NCBI GenBank assembly: GCA_016219545.1
Contig: JACRMH010000023.1
Location: 26,751 to 90,750 of the forward strand
DNA: 64,000 nucleotides
Direction: 5' to 3'
Source: Chloroflexota bacterium
GTDB lineage: Bacteria; Chloroflexota; Anaerolineae; Anaerolineales; Villigracilaceae
Position numbers and translations under genes: made by a program. The notes beneath the pieces are model-generated. The model was not told the DNA's origin and made no database searches. It saw only the letters and a list, made by a program, of their open reading frames with translations. The stretch's first letter is position 1. The number at the start of each line of letters is the position of its first letter. Shown piece after piece: positions 1 through 8,749 of this stretch.

Positions 1-1188
1 ATCAAAGGGAATGACTTCATCTGTTCTTTTATAATGATAATTTATTCCTGAAAGCAATAGTTCAGTTTTCAATCTTTGTTGTTCTTGGTCAAGCGTTACG
101 AAGTCTCTTTTTTCAATCTTGTTTTGGGTGTTGGAAGATATTGTGATTCTGTTACCAAAATTTTCAGGAGAATTCTCAAGAGGAATTAAACGAACAAAAA
201 CCTTTGCACTTTGAAGTTTGTCAGGAAATTTATCAAGTGCTATGCCCAAACTACCCACAGTTTGAGCGCCATTGATGATTGATAAGCTCTTACAGTCAAA
301 AAGCCCTGTTGTTTTGCCAACTGTTCTTGCAGGCAGTGGTTTGATACTCTTACATAAAATTGTGACGCCGTTGTTAAAGTAAATAAAATTTTCTGGTTCG
401 TTTTCTATAGTTCGTAGTATTCCCGAATTTATATCTGATAAACCTATGAAGTTTCTAATGTTTTCTGCAAACAACTTTTTTCGGTTATTTTTCCATAAGA
501 CAGCCAGATCATATGCGGAAATTTGTCCGTAATAGGCATTGTATGGTTCATCAATAGTTCCCCAATTCGAGAGAGAGATTTCGCTTTCTATTGGCTTGCC
601 AGCAAGTATCGTATTTAATGAATCGTGCATAGATTTCAGATTGAAATCCGAGAAAAAAGCCCATTCGGTTGATTCATTCAAGAAAGCGACTAAGTCATTA
701 ATAATTCTTTGGTTGTGAATTGCAAAGCCTTTGCCCGTGTATGAAAGTATGATATTGAGCTTTATTTGACTTTCACCAAATGCCTCTTTTATGATGGCTA
801 GTTTATTCTGAACCTTTTTATTGAATCTTTCATACTTTTCTTCAATCAATTCAGTAATCCCGCTAGTAAATTTTCTCATTTCACCAGTGTCTGGTTCGCC
901 AGTACCATCGTCAATCTTTTTAGATTGCACAAGATACAAGATATTTTGTTGCTCATCGTAATAAATAGCGTCAATTCCGTTATCGTTATAATCGTCGGTA
1001 ATTGAATTTGCTGAGTCTTCAATTGAGGATGAGGCTATGATGTGCAAAGCATAAGCAGCTAATGCCCTTGAATAAAATTGTTTCTTGATTTCTTCAGGGT
1101 TAATTGCTTTTATGTCAGTAAGGTCAATCTTGTCTGTAAACAAATTATCCAGAGCTTGTTTTATGTGGTTTACTTGAATTCTTGACAT
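1..1188 (-). CDS. AIPR-family abortive infection protein (C-terminus beyond the window)
   Basis: An open frame of 396 codons runs off the left edge with no stop, so the C-terminus is missing. Two ATGs are adjacent (1191 and 1188). The GGAGG at 1194-1198 lies 2 nt from the first and 5 nt from the second, so I start at 1188. Residues around 70-91 read GID, a strand, then VQSKK, a D73...Q88-x-K90 pattern like the nuclease-fold N-terminal part of AIPR proteins. Further on, YFNNGVTILCKS and SIINGAQTVGSLG match the AIPR core (FYNNGITI / IVNGCQT type). AIPR proteins are associated with phage resistance and often sit next to or inside R-M loci. The stretch is visibly more AT-rich than the genes to its right, which suggests transfer. 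A TATAAT-like -10 lies at 1218-1223 on the minus strand. The family call is fairly secure; the mechanism is not known from sequence. Confidence 0.8.
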   Translation of the reverse strand, partial: MSRIQVNHIKQALDNLFTDKIDLTDIKAINPEEIKKQFYSRALAAYALHIIASSSIEDSANSITDDYNDNGIDAIYYDEQQNILYLVQSKKIDDGTGEPDTGEMRKFTSGITELIEEKYERFNKKVQNKLAIIKEAFGESQIKLNIILSYTGKGFAIHNQRIINDLVAFLNESTEWAFFSDFNLKSMHDSLNTILAGKPIESEISLSNWGTIDEPYNAYYGQISAYDLAVLWKNNRKKLFAENIRNFIGLSDINSGILRTIENEPENFIYFNNGVTILCKSIKPLPARTVGKTTGLFDCKSLSIINGAQTVGSLGIALDKFPDKLQSAKVFVRLIPLENSPENFGNRITISSNTQNKIEKRDFVTLDQEQQRLKTELLLSGINYHYKRTDEVIPFD

Positions 1189-1276
1189 CATTGCCTCCAA
1201 AATTAAAGAATTAATTTATTATACCTGTTCCTTTTTTTAAAAAGCTCTTTCATCCCTTATAATTGACCTCGCCAAT

Positions 1277-1305
1277 CAAAAATAGTAAATCCAAAATCGA
1301 AATTT
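1277..1305. repeat. Degenerate heptanucleotide array upstream of ftcD
   Basis: The segment can be read as consecutive 7-mers CAAAAAT, AGTAAAT, CCAAAAT, CGAAATT. It resembles the short tandem heptamer repeats seen elsewhere in this window. It lies between the divergent AIPR gene and ftcD, just 5' of the ftcD ribosome site. Nothing else is recognisable in the 1192-1320 gap apart from the AIPR -10 box. Confidence 0.45.
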
Positions 1306-1320
1306 CCCCCAAGAGCCGCT

Positions 1321-2859
1321 ATGACAACCCTCATCGAATGTATCCCGAATTTCTCCGAAGCACGCCGACCTGAAATTATTGACCAGATCGTCGCCGCCAT
1401 TCAATCGGTCAGCGAAGTGAAACTGCTGGACCGTTCCTCCGACTTCGACCACAATCGCACGGTGTTGACCTTTGCCGGTTCCCCTGCCGGAGTGGAGGAG
1501 GCCGCCTTCCGCGCCATCAAGATTGCAGCTGAATTGATAAACCTCGATCAGCATACAGGCGCGCATCCGCGCATTGGGGCGACGGATGTCTGTCCCTTCG
1601 TGCCGCTCTCCGATGCCACGATGGCTGACTGTATTGCCATTGCCCAAAGGTTGGGTAAGCGCGTTGGAAGCGAACTCAGCATCCCGGTCTATTTGTATGA
1701 GGCGGCTGCCACTCGCGCGGAAAATACTAACCTTGAAAATATTCGCAAAGGTCAGTATGAAGGACTCAAACTTGAGATCGAATCTGACCCAAACCGCAAA
1801 CCGGATTTTGGTCCCAGCAAACTTGGCACAGCCGGGGCCACCGTCATCGGTGCGCGCAATCCGCTGGTTGCCTTCAATGTGTATCTCACCACCGACGATG
1901 TGACCATTGCGAAGAAGATCGCCAAGTCCATTCGTCACTCAACCGGCGGGCTTCGTTATGTGAAGGGACTTGGCTTGCTCGTGGATGGGCGCGCGCAGGT
2001 CTCGATGAACCTCACCAATTTCCGCGAGACGCCCGTTGCGCGCGTGGTGGAGACCATTCGGCGCGAAGCCAAGCGCTACGGCGTTGGCATTCATCACAGT
2101 GAACTCGTTGGATTGATTCCCCAAGAGGCTTTGGTGGATGCGGCTGTCTGGTACACCCAACTGGATCAATTTGATAAGGAACAGATTTTGGAGACGCGCC
2201 TCTTCGACAGTGGACCGCAGACCGCAGACGGTCAATCCGCGCCGAAACCTGCTTCTTTCATAGACGAATTAGCCGCCCCGACTCCCACTCCCGGCGGCGG
2301 TTCTGCCGGAGCCTTTGCAGGTGCAATGGCAGCAGGACTTGTCTCGATGGTTGCGGGGTTAACCATCGGCAAAAAGAAATATGCCGAAGTGGAAGCCGAG
2401 ATGCAAGCCATCCGCGTGGTGGCGGAGAACCTGCGTGCAGAACTCACCCAAGCCGTGGATGATGATGCCGCGTCCTTTGAAGTGGTGATGGCGACTTTCA
2501 AATTACCCAAGGATACTGAAGAACAAAAGTCCACGCGCAATGCCGCTATTATTCAGGCGACACTTAACGCCGCTCACATCCCCTTGAATGTCTCAGAGGA
2601 TGCAGTCAAAGTAATGGGACTCGCTCTTAAATGTGCCAAACACGGCAACGTGAACGCCATCAGTGACTCGATGTCTGGCTTTGCCATGGCGCGCGCGGCA
2701 CTCACTGCCGCAGGCTATAACGTCCGCATCAATGTCCACTCCCTCGAAGACAAGTCCGCTGGCGATAAGATGCTCAAGGAATTGGCCGATCTGGAAAAAG
2801 AAGCGGATAAGCTTGAAAAAGAAATTCGCAAGGTCATGAAGGATCGCGGCGGAATATAA
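1321..2859 (+). CDS. ftcD: Bifunctional glutamate formimidoyltransferase / formimidotetrahydrofolate cyclodeaminase
   Basis: 512 residues. The N-terminal part (about 1-300) is a glutamate formimidoyltransferase: it starts MTTLIECIPNFSEARR and has HTGAHPRIGATDVCPFVP and the GIHHSELVGLIP region. The C-terminal part (about 315-510) is a cyclodeaminase, with FIDELAAPTPTPGGGSAGAF and a KKKYAEVEAEM helix. Together they would transfer the formimino group from formiminoglutamate to tetrahydrofolate and convert it to methenyl-THF plus ammonia, the last steps of histidine breakdown. The order and length match the fused animal-type enzyme. The linker at about 297-305 carries a heptad DNA repeat. No other hut gene is in the window, so the gene stands alone. 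GAG precedes the ATG by 5 nt. Confidence 0.93.
   Translation: MTTLIECIPNFSEARRPEIIDQIVAAIQSVSEVKLLDRSSDFDHNRTVLTFAGSPAGVEEAAFRAIKIAAELINLDQHTGAHPRIGATDVCPFVPLSDATMADCIAIAQRLGKRVGSELSIPVYLYEAAATRAENTNLENIRKGQYEGLKLEIESDPNRKPDFGPSKLGTAGATVIGARNPLVAFNVYLTTDDVTIAKKIAKSIRHSTGGLRYVKGLGLLVDGRAQVSMNLTNFRETPVARVVETIRREAKRYGVGIHHSELVGLIPQEALVDAAVWYTQLDQFDKEQILETRLFDSGPQTADGQSAPKPASFIDELAAPTPTPGGGSAGAFAGAMAAGLVSMVAGLTIGKKKYAEVEAEMQAIRVVAENLRAELTQAVDDDAASFEVVMATFKLPKDTEEQKSTRNAAIIQATLNAAHIPLNVSEDAVKVMGLALKCAKHGNVNAISDSMSGFAMARAALTAAGYNVRINVHSLEDKSAGDKMLKELADLEKEADKLEKEIRKVMKDRGGI
2212..2232. repeat. Three-unit heptad repeat in the ftcD linker
   Basis: Units GGACCGC, AGACCGC, AGACGGT are in tandem inside the coding sequence. 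They encode the hydrophilic linker between the two enzyme domains (GPQTADG). Three units make 21 nt, so the frame is preserved. Confidence 0.5.
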
Positions 2860-2889
2860 ACTCCTGAGTCAACTCTGATGTCAATAATT

Positions 2890-3045
2890 CACATTACGCA
2901 GTGTCGTTCTGAGCGGAGCGAAGAACCTCTACGCTTATCTCAGAGACCCTCACCGCACAAGCGTGCGGCGCACACTTGCCCTGGCGGGCAGTGCCAGGGA
3001 GTGTCACTATCGCTCAGGGAGTCACGATAATGTGCGTAAGTTGAG
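2890..3045. repeat. Composite intergenic repeat with inverted ends
   Basis: Fills most of the 224-nt gap between ftcD and the M23 lipoprotein. It begins with GTCGTTCTGAGCGGAGCG, a very common bacterial intergenic repeat type. It contains small hairpins (CCGCAC...GTGCGG; CCCTGGC...GCCAGGG) and ends in CGCTCAGGGAGTCACGATAA, a rough inverted copy of its start. It is probably a non-coding dispersed element; no gene is seen in it. Confidence 0.55.
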
Positions 3046-3083
3046 TTAATGAGTACTACTTTGATATCAGAGTTGAATGTCTA

Positions 3084-4040
3084 ATGAAAAATAATGTAGC
3101 TATTGTAGTTGCATGGCTTTTTCTGCTTACTTCCTGCGCCCCAGTTGATTTGACCTCTGTCCCAGAATTGGAAGTGACGATTCCGCCGAACCCTTCAGTC
3201 ACTGGTACTTTTTCTCCCACACCTGAACTTGTATTTACCCCAACTCTCGCGCCGACGGGGACGCCTATCCCATGTGACCCGGCACTGTCGGACTATTGCA
3301 TCGTTGACGGGAAATTTATCTTTCAAAATCCACTGGGGCAGGGGAGCGAATTGAGAATTGCCCGCAGCTATTCTTACGGCTCAACAGATGAAGGCAGGCG
3401 AGACCCGCATCGCGGGGTAGACATTGCCAGCACCGAAAGTACGCCTGTCTATGCCGCTGGAGCAGGTGAGGTGGTCTTTGCTGGGGCAGATGATAAAACC
3501 AAATTCGCCGCCTGGAAATATTACTACGGCAATGTAGTAGTGATCCAACACGCTGAAGGTTTGTATACGCTTTATGGACACCTTTCTAAAATTCTCGTGT
3601 CTTCCGGCGCTCATGTTGAAGAGGGTGACCTGATCGGCGCCGTTGGGCATACAGGCGTGGCCACGGGCAGTCATTTACACTTCGAGGTCCGCAAAGGCAG
3701 TGACTTTACCGACCAATTGTCCACTTGTAACCCTGAACTATGGCTTGTTCCTGAAGACGGCAAGGGGACAGTATCAATTACATTAAACACCAGTTATAAA
3801 GGTAAATTTCCGCGTCCATTTCAGTTGACGGAGTTAATCGAAGGAACTGGCGGTATTCCTAAAATTTATTACCTGACCAGTTACGCAAAAGGGTTTGATA
3901 ACAACCAGGAGGATGTGGCAATGAGCGGGCTTGCTCCCGGTCAATACCAGATCGAATATTCCGATTCCATCGGGCTGCACAATCAGGTCATAAGGATCGA
4001 GGCCGGAAAACTCACTTTGGTCGTTCTGGATGTAAAGTAA
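3084..4040 (+). CDS. Secreted M23-family peptidase lipoprotein
   Basis: 318 residues. Signal peptide with lipobox LTSC (Cys at about 18), then a Thr/Pro-rich linker to about residue 70, typical of Chloroflexota surface lipoproteins. The M23 (LytM) domain spans about 85-215. It has HRGVDIAS (zinc His and Asp), YTLYGHLSKI, VGHTGVATGSHLHFEV (the HLH ligand pair) and G-rich turns. It should be a zinc metallopeptidase acting on peptidoglycan cross-bridges outside the cell. The last 80 residues form an uncharacterised C-terminal domain. All expected zinc ligands are present, so it is probably active. It is followed by another lipoprotein in the same orientation. Confidence 0.88.
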   Translation: MKNNVAIVVAWLFLLTSCAPVDLTSVPELEVTIPPNPSVTGTFSPTPELVFTPTLAPTGTPIPCDPALSDYCIVDGKFIFQNPLGQGSELRIARSYSYGSTDEGRRDPHRGVDIASTESTPVYAAGAGEVVFAGADDKTKFAAWKYYYGNVVVIQHAEGLYTLYGHLSKILVSSGAHVEEGDLIGAVGHTGVATGSHLHFEVRKGSDFTDQLSTCNPELWLVPEDGKGTVSITLNTSYKGKFPRPFQLTELIEGTGGIPKIYYLTSYAKGFDNNQEDVAMSGLAPGQYQIEYSDSIGLHNQVIRIEAGKLTLVVLDVK

Positions 4041-4151
4041 ATCACCATATACAGATTGACATTGAAAAGGTATGCGGTAATTGGAATTATGTGAACAGGA
4101 AGCAGTAATAAACCGCCTCCTGTTGTTTTCTTAATAGGAAGGAGTCCTGTG

Positions 4152-5231
4152 ATGAAAAAAACTTTATTGGTTTTGGTAAATATTATCCTCTTTATAACTG
4201 CCTGCGCAACACAAACTGCCATACCCGCTAATACATCCGTTCCACTTACCGAAACTGCGACGGCTACAAATACATTTATTCCCACATCGGTCCTTACAGC
4301 CACACTTGTCCCGCCACTCCCGACTGCAACACCCATCCCTCACCCGATGAGCATTCTTGCCATGCGAGCGGGTAATTATCCGGGCAGTGAGATCACCATC
4401 GTAAAGGAATTAAACAAAGGATCAAACTACCGTCGTTATTATGCTTATTATCTTTCAGAGGGATTGAAAATCTACGCGTTATTGACCATCCCGGAGGGTG
4501 ACACGCCCGAAGGCGGCTGGCCCGCCATTGTGTTCAATCACGGATATATTCCACCCAATGTATACCGCACAACAGAAAGATATATTGCGTATGTGGATGA
4601 AATCGCAAAAGCGGGCTACGTTGTCTTTCGAATTGATTATCGCGGGCACGACGCATCCGAAGGCGAAGCGACAGGCGCGTATGGCAGCCCCGGTTATCAA
4701 ATTGATGTTTTGAATGCAGTTGCATCCATTAAGCAATTGCCCGAAGTGAATCCCGATAAGATTGGCATGTGGGGACATTCCATGGGCGGCTATCTCACAC
4801 TGCGCGTGATGGTTATTTCAAACGATATAAAAGTTGGGGTGATTTGGGCAGGTGTTGTCGCTTCCTATACTGACCTGCTTTATAACTGGCGGCGCACTGG
4901 CTCATTCACGCCATCGCCCAGTTCGCGCGGGGTTGGCTGGCGTATAGCATGGATCGAAGAATTCGGCACACCCGAAGATAACCCTGTATTTTGGGATTCT
5001 GTTTCGGCCACATCCTATCTCGCCGATCTTTCTGGACCGTTGGAACTGCACCACGGAACCGAAGATGAAGATGTCCCTTTGGAGTTTTCCATCCGCCTTG
5101 CTGAGCAGGCGCGCAATGCAGGTCAAATCGCCGACTTGTATACTTACGAAGGCGATAACCATAATATTTCTAAAAACTTCTCAACCGCCATGCAGCGGAC
5201 CATTGCCTTCTTTGATTTGGTTTTGAAATAA
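4152..5231 (+). CDS. Secreted alpha/beta hydrolase lipoprotein (S9/dienelactone hydrolase-like)
   Basis: Start at ATG 4152: AAGGAG ends 7 nt upstream, and the GTG just before it is less likely. Lipobox ITAC at about residue 18, Thr/Pro linker to about 60, then an alpha/beta hydrolase domain. FNHGYIPP gives the oxyanion region, GMWGHSMGGYLTLRV the nucleophile elbow (GHSMGG), DEDVP the likely acid, and GDNHNIS the catalytic His. The substrate is unknown; peptidase or esterase activity on the cell surface is inferred. It shares its architecture with the preceding M23 lipoprotein, and the 108-nt gap between them holds no terminator that I can see. Confidence 0.85.
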   Translation: MKKTLLVLVNIILFITACATQTAIPANTSVPLTETATATNTFIPTSVLTATLVPPLPTATPIPHPMSILAMRAGNYPGSEITIVKELNKGSNYRRYYAYYLSEGLKIYALLTIPEGDTPEGGWPAIVFNHGYIPPNVYRTTERYIAYVDEIAKAGYVVFRIDYRGHDASEGEATGAYGSPGYQIDVLNAVASIKQLPEVNPDKIGMWGHSMGGYLTLRVMVISNDIKVGVIWAGVVASYTDLLYNWRRTGSFTPSPSSRGVGWRIAWIEEFGTPEDNPVFWDSVSATSYLADLSGPLELHHGTEDEDVPLEFSIRLAEQARNAGQIADLYTYEGDNHNISKNFSTAMQRTIAFFDLVLK

Positions 5232-5278
5232 TCAGTAGGTTAATTAACGTCAATAATGGATAAGCAAAAAACATAAAT

Positions 5279-5375
5279 GTGTCGCCCTGAGGGAGCGTGC
5301 TGTTCGCGACCGAAGGGTCTCCGAGCGAGATACGAGATGCTTCGCGCCTGAGGAACGGCGCTCAGCAAGACACAG
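5279..5375. repeat. Intergenic repeat of the GTCGCCCTGAGGGAGCG type
   Basis: The 5232-5396 gap between convergent genes holds this repeat, beginning GTCGCCCTGAGGGAGCGTGC and ending GGCGCTCAGCAAGACAC. The start and end are rough inverted copies (CTGAGGGAGCG / CGCTCAG), with CGACCGAAGGGTCTC in between. The type is widespread as non-coding dispersed repeats. It may also serve as a convergent transcription barrier. Confidence 0.55.
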
Positions 5376-5396
5376 AAACATTATCCATTATTAACA

Positions 5397-7373
5397 TTAT
5401 TCATCAAAATGCAGGATCGCTAGATTGCCATCGAATGATTTTGCGAGATGTTCGGGCATTTGTCCCAATGTGTCTGCCACGCGTTTGCGGGAGCCAAAGC
5501 CTGGCAATACGATAAAGCTGCTGATTGCTTCGTGTTCGAGTTTCTCGGGTTTGAGATGTCCTTTGAGCGCTTCAAGTTCAATAAAATGGTCAGCATTTGC
5601 AACTGCGATCAAGGCTTCGAATGTCTGCATATAACTCGAATCCGTGCGGACTAACAACGGCACATTCAAGGCTTTTGCGAGGATAATATTTGCCTCCAAC
5701 ATACGGCGCAAAATGATTGGCGGGACAGTTTTGGCAGGGACTAAAAATAAAACTCGCTGCATGCTGTTCAATGGCAATTCAAGTTTGCCGATCATGACAG
5801 GCGTATCCGAACCCCAGATGACTTCATCCAAAACAGAGCCGAGCACGTTTTCGCGCAATGTCCGTTTTCCGCGCCAGCCCATGAGAATGAGCGAGGCGTT
5901 CTTTTCATGGGCGGTTTGCAGGATGCCTTGCGCATGTGATGAGGCCAAGCGCGGGATCATTTCGATCTCAGTTTCCGGGTCATTCATCAGGTCAGAGACG
6001 CGCCCAAGCAAATCCTTGTGAAGCGTAAAACTGCCGTCCCTGTCCTTGTCCATGACCGCATCACGCGCCACGCTGACGGCAAGCACCTTTCCTTTGGTTG
6101 AGTTCGCCAGCAAACTCGCAAGGGAGATGAGTCCCATGGATTGTTTCGAGTCAGCGATAGGAACGAGGATGCGCCCGAAGAGAGGCAAAACTTCCTCGTC
6201 TGCTTCAACAGTTTTCAGGTCAGGGGCGAAGCGCTGGACAATTAATGGGGAAGTAATTGAAGTAAGGAGGATCATCAAGATAGCGGCATTGAAGAGGGTG
6301 GAGTCAAAAAGTCCGGTTTCCAGGCCAATCACCAAAGTTGGGATGGTCACGGCGGCTTGTGCGTGGGAAAGGCCGTAAACGGTCCAGAATTCTGATTTGG
6401 TGTATTTATAGATTTTTGCGGTGATCCATGCGGCGATAAATTTGGAAGCATAGGCGACAATGGAAACGCCGACGGCAATGGCAATCGTTTTTGGACTCTT
6501 GAGAAAGGTGAGCGGATCGGTGATGAGACCGCTATAAAGAAGAAAGACAGGTATGAAAAATGATTCGCCGATGAAAAGAACGTGGCTGTTAACGGGGCTG
6601 TGACGCGGCAGCATGGAGTTGACCGCCAGCCCCGCAAGGAATGCGCCCACAACTTCATGCACACCGATGAGTTCCGCAAGGAAGGCGGAAATAAAAAGCA
6701 CGACGATGACGAATTGAAATTCAACCGCGCGGCCCGTAAGTTTTTGAAAGATAAATTTGCCGACGCGGGGCAGCCCAAAGATGATAACAGCGGTGAAGAT
6801 CAGAAGCATCACGAGCAACTGAATAAAATAGCTGACTGTGATCCCTCCGCCTGATTTTGCACCCAGCACAACTGCGAGAACAATGAATGCGCCAATGTCT
6901 GTGAGGACCGTTGCGCCGGTTGTGACGGCAATTGCCTCATTGCGGGTCACGCCGAATTTTGTCAGGATGGGAAATGCGATCAAAGTGTGTGAGGCAAAGG
7001 CGGAGCCAAGTAGGATCATTCCCAGCCAGTCGAGTCCGAGGATGTATCCAAGCGCCATGCCCATCAGTTGCGGACATATAAATGTGATCAGCCCGAAGAC
7101 TAGGGCGCGTGTACGGACGCGCATAAATTGGTTAATATCAACTTCAAGCCCTGCGCTAAACATGAGATAGACAAGCCCGATGGTGGCAAGGAATTGAATG
7201 CGGTCACTATCCTGCATGAGCCCAAATCCGTGCGGCCCGATCAACATACCGCCGATGATGATGCCGATAATGCCGGGCAGTTTCAGCCTCTCAGAAAGGA
7301 GCGGCGTGATGAGGATGATGGTCATTGCAAGCAGGAAGAAACCGACCGGTTTGTTTAAGAGTTCAAGAAGCAT
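5397..7373 (-). CDS. CPA2-type Na+(K+)/H+ antiporter with C-terminal Usp-like domains
   Basis: 658 residues. Residues 1-385 form a Kef/NhaA-fold transporter of about 12 hydrophobic segments, with the signature region LPGIIGIIIGGMLIGPHGFG, the GLVYLMFSAGLEVD segment and TGATVLTDIGAFIVLAVV. The soluble C-terminal part (about 395-658) has two universal-stress-protein-like repeats, the first with LFGRILVPIADSKQS and LILMGWRGKRTLRENVLGSV. Expected role is cation/proton exchange at the inner membrane, with nucleotide binding by the Usp part as regulation. It is a single-gene unit convergent with the lipoproteins, with AAGG about 9 nt before the ATG. Confidence 0.88.
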   Translation of the reverse strand: MLLELLNKPVGFFLLAMTIILITPLLSERLKLPGIIGIIIGGMLIGPHGFGLMQDSDRIQFLATIGLVYLMFSAGLEVDINQFMRVRTRALVFGLITFICPQLMGMALGYILGLDWLGMILLGSAFASHTLIAFPILTKFGVTRNEAIAVTTGATVLTDIGAFIVLAVVLGAKSGGGITVSYFIQLLVMLLIFTAVIIFGLPRVGKFIFQKLTGRAVEFQFVIVVLFISAFLAELIGVHEVVGAFLAGLAVNSMLPRHSPVNSHVLFIGESFFIPVFLLYSGLITDPLTFLKSPKTIAIAVGVSIVAYASKFIAAWITAKIYKYTKSEFWTVYGLSHAQAAVTIPTLVIGLETGLFDSTLFNAAILMILLTSITSPLIVQRFAPDLKTVEADEEVLPLFGRILVPIADSKQSMGLISLASLLANSTKGKVLAVSVARDAVMDKDRDGSFTLHKDLLGRVSDLMNDPETEIEMIPRLASSHAQGILQTAHEKNASLILMGWRGKRTLRENVLGSVLDEVIWGSDTPVMIGKLELPLNSMQRVLFLVPAKTVPPIILRRMLEANIILAKALNVPLLVRTDSSYMQTFEALIAVANADHFIELEALKGHLKPEKLEHEAISSFIVLPGFGSRKRVADTLGQMPEHLAKSFDGNLAILHFDE

Positions 7374-7438
7374 GAAGGAGACCTTTTGAAGGATGAATTA
7401 TTAGGGAAGAGAGGAATGTAAAACCATTGCGCACCCTT

Positions 7439-8329
7439 TTATTTGAGGCTGGATTTTAACTGAGCAATGTGGTCAGGGGTCGTGCCACAGCATCCGCCCA
7501 CTATTTTGACGGGCCATTGCGAGGCATGTTCGCAATAGGCATTCGGGTTTTCAGAATCAGTATTGACCCAGCCTACCTTTTCATCGGCATAACCAATATT
7601 GCCATAAGCGATCAGGGGAAAATCCCTGCCACATGCTGTTTGTAATTCAGCGAGCGGCTTGGCGAGGGTGGGGGTTGGTCCGCAGTTGACCCCGATGGCG
7701 CAAATGCCAAGCGGAAGTAATTGACTTGCCGCCTCGGTGAGCGTTTCGCTCGAAAGGATTCTGCCATCACAGTCATAGACAAAACTGACAACCACGGGAG
7801 TGCCTGTGATCGTGGCAAGTCTCGCCATGATAACGGCTTCACGGATCGTGTTGATGGTTTCGATCAGGATCAAGTCCACTCCGCATTCGACGAGGTGATG
7901 AACGCGCTCGGAGTGCTCAGCGCGAAGTTCATCATCTGGTGGGACAAGATCTGGACGATAACAATCTTCGAGAGTGGAAATGGAGCCTGCTACGAAATGC
8001 GGCTTGTCTGATGGAACATTGGCAATTGCAGCGCGGGCAATATTCACTGCGCGGCGTGTAAGTTCCAAGGCACGGTCAGCGTTGCCACTGAGAGCCAGCG
8101 CGCGGCGATGCGTGCGGAAAGTATTCGTGGTGATAATATCTGCGCCTGCGCGAAGATAGTCTTCATGGATCTGTTGCAGGATTTTTGCATCACGATCATT
8201 CATTAGCGCGTTGGCAGACCAGAGCGGCAGTCCTGTATCCACGCCGCGGCGGTTGAGTTCGGTGCCGGTTGCGCCATCGAGAATGAGTTGATGAGACTGA
8301 AGCGCTGAAAGAAAGGATGTTGTATTCAT
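7439..8329 (-). CDS. Homocysteine S-methyltransferase family protein
   Basis: 296 residues. It starts with LILDGATGTELNRRG, the family N-terminus. Zinc-thiolate ligands are visible as GVNCGPTPT (about 215) and GGCCGTTPDHI near the C-terminus. It should transfer a methyl group from S-methylmethionine or a similar donor to homocysteine. There is no cobalamin or folate domain, so it is MmuM-like rather than full MetH. The ATG follows the PilZ gene stop directly (TAG at 8332-8330, ATG at 8329), so the two are translationally coupled. Confidence 0.87.
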   Translation of the reverse strand: MNTTSFLSALQSHQLILDGATGTELNRRGVDTGLPLWSANALMNDRDAKILQQIHEDYLRAGADIITTNTFRTHRRALALSGNADRALELTRRAVNIARAAIANVPSDKPHFVAGSISTLEDCYRPDLVPPDDELRAEHSERVHHLVECGVDLILIETINTIREAVIMARLATITGTPVVVSFVYDCDGRILSSETLTEAASQLLPLGICAIGVNCGPTPTLAKPLAELQTACGRDFPLIAYGNIGYADEKVGWVNTDSENPNAYCEHASQWPVKIVGGCCGTTPDHIAQLKSSLK

Positions 8330-8710
8330 CTATAGGAAGATCGAATCTGAGCCGTCCACCGCGCCGCTGAATTGATATCTTTCCAGGACCGCTTCGATGA
8401 TCCTTGTGTTCTCGGGCGAAACCTCGGTAAATTCAAAACCGATATCGAAATATTTCGGGCTTTCATCCTGCCGGCACCAGGCCACTCGAGCAGGGATGAG
8501 GATGTGTGTGGTCGTTAAATCTGGCGTATCCTCGGGGAATGCAATTTGGATGGAAAACTGGAGATTGACATCCAGCGCTTTTTCACCAGTGACCATTGCG
8601 CCCTTCAAGGTGAGGTCAACAATGTAGCCAAGAAGTCTCTTTTGCTGGGCTTCAAATACCGGCGTGAAAGCCATTAACTTTTTGCGTGATTCTTTTCTGG
8701 CGTGAGTCAT
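8330..8710 (-). CDS. PilZ-domain protein
   Basis: 126 residues from the ATG at 8710, chosen because AAAAGGAG lies 7 nt upstream; a longer in-frame start is less likely. It begins THARKESRKKLMAF and has VDLTLKGAMVTG, which resemble the RxxxR and D/NxSxxG c-di-GMP motifs in relaxed form, then a beta-rich core ending FDIGFEF. It is probably a c-di-GMP receptor or a degenerate relative; the Thr-for-Ser in the second motif leaves binding uncertain. It is the first gene of a two-gene unit with the methyltransferase. Confidence 0.72.
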   Translation of the reverse strand: MTHARKESRKKLMAFTPVFEAQQKRLLGYIVDLTLKGAMVTGEKALDVNLQFSIQIAFPEDTPDLTTTHILIPARVAWCRQDESPKYFDIGFEFTEVSPENTRIIEAVLERYQFSGAVDGSDSIFL

Positions 8711-8749
8711 CGTATGCTCCTTTTGCTTATAGGCCAAGCTACAAATTGA

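Noticed and set aside
1276..2540. Long minus-strand open frames opposite ftcD
   Set aside because: They are shadows of a strongly coding plus-strand gene: no ribosome sites, no recognisable motifs and atypical composition of residues.
5425..7389. Several plus-strand open frames opposite the antiporter gene
   Set aside because: All are antisense to a full-length recognised transporter and encode low-complexity Arg/Ser/Met-rich sequence.
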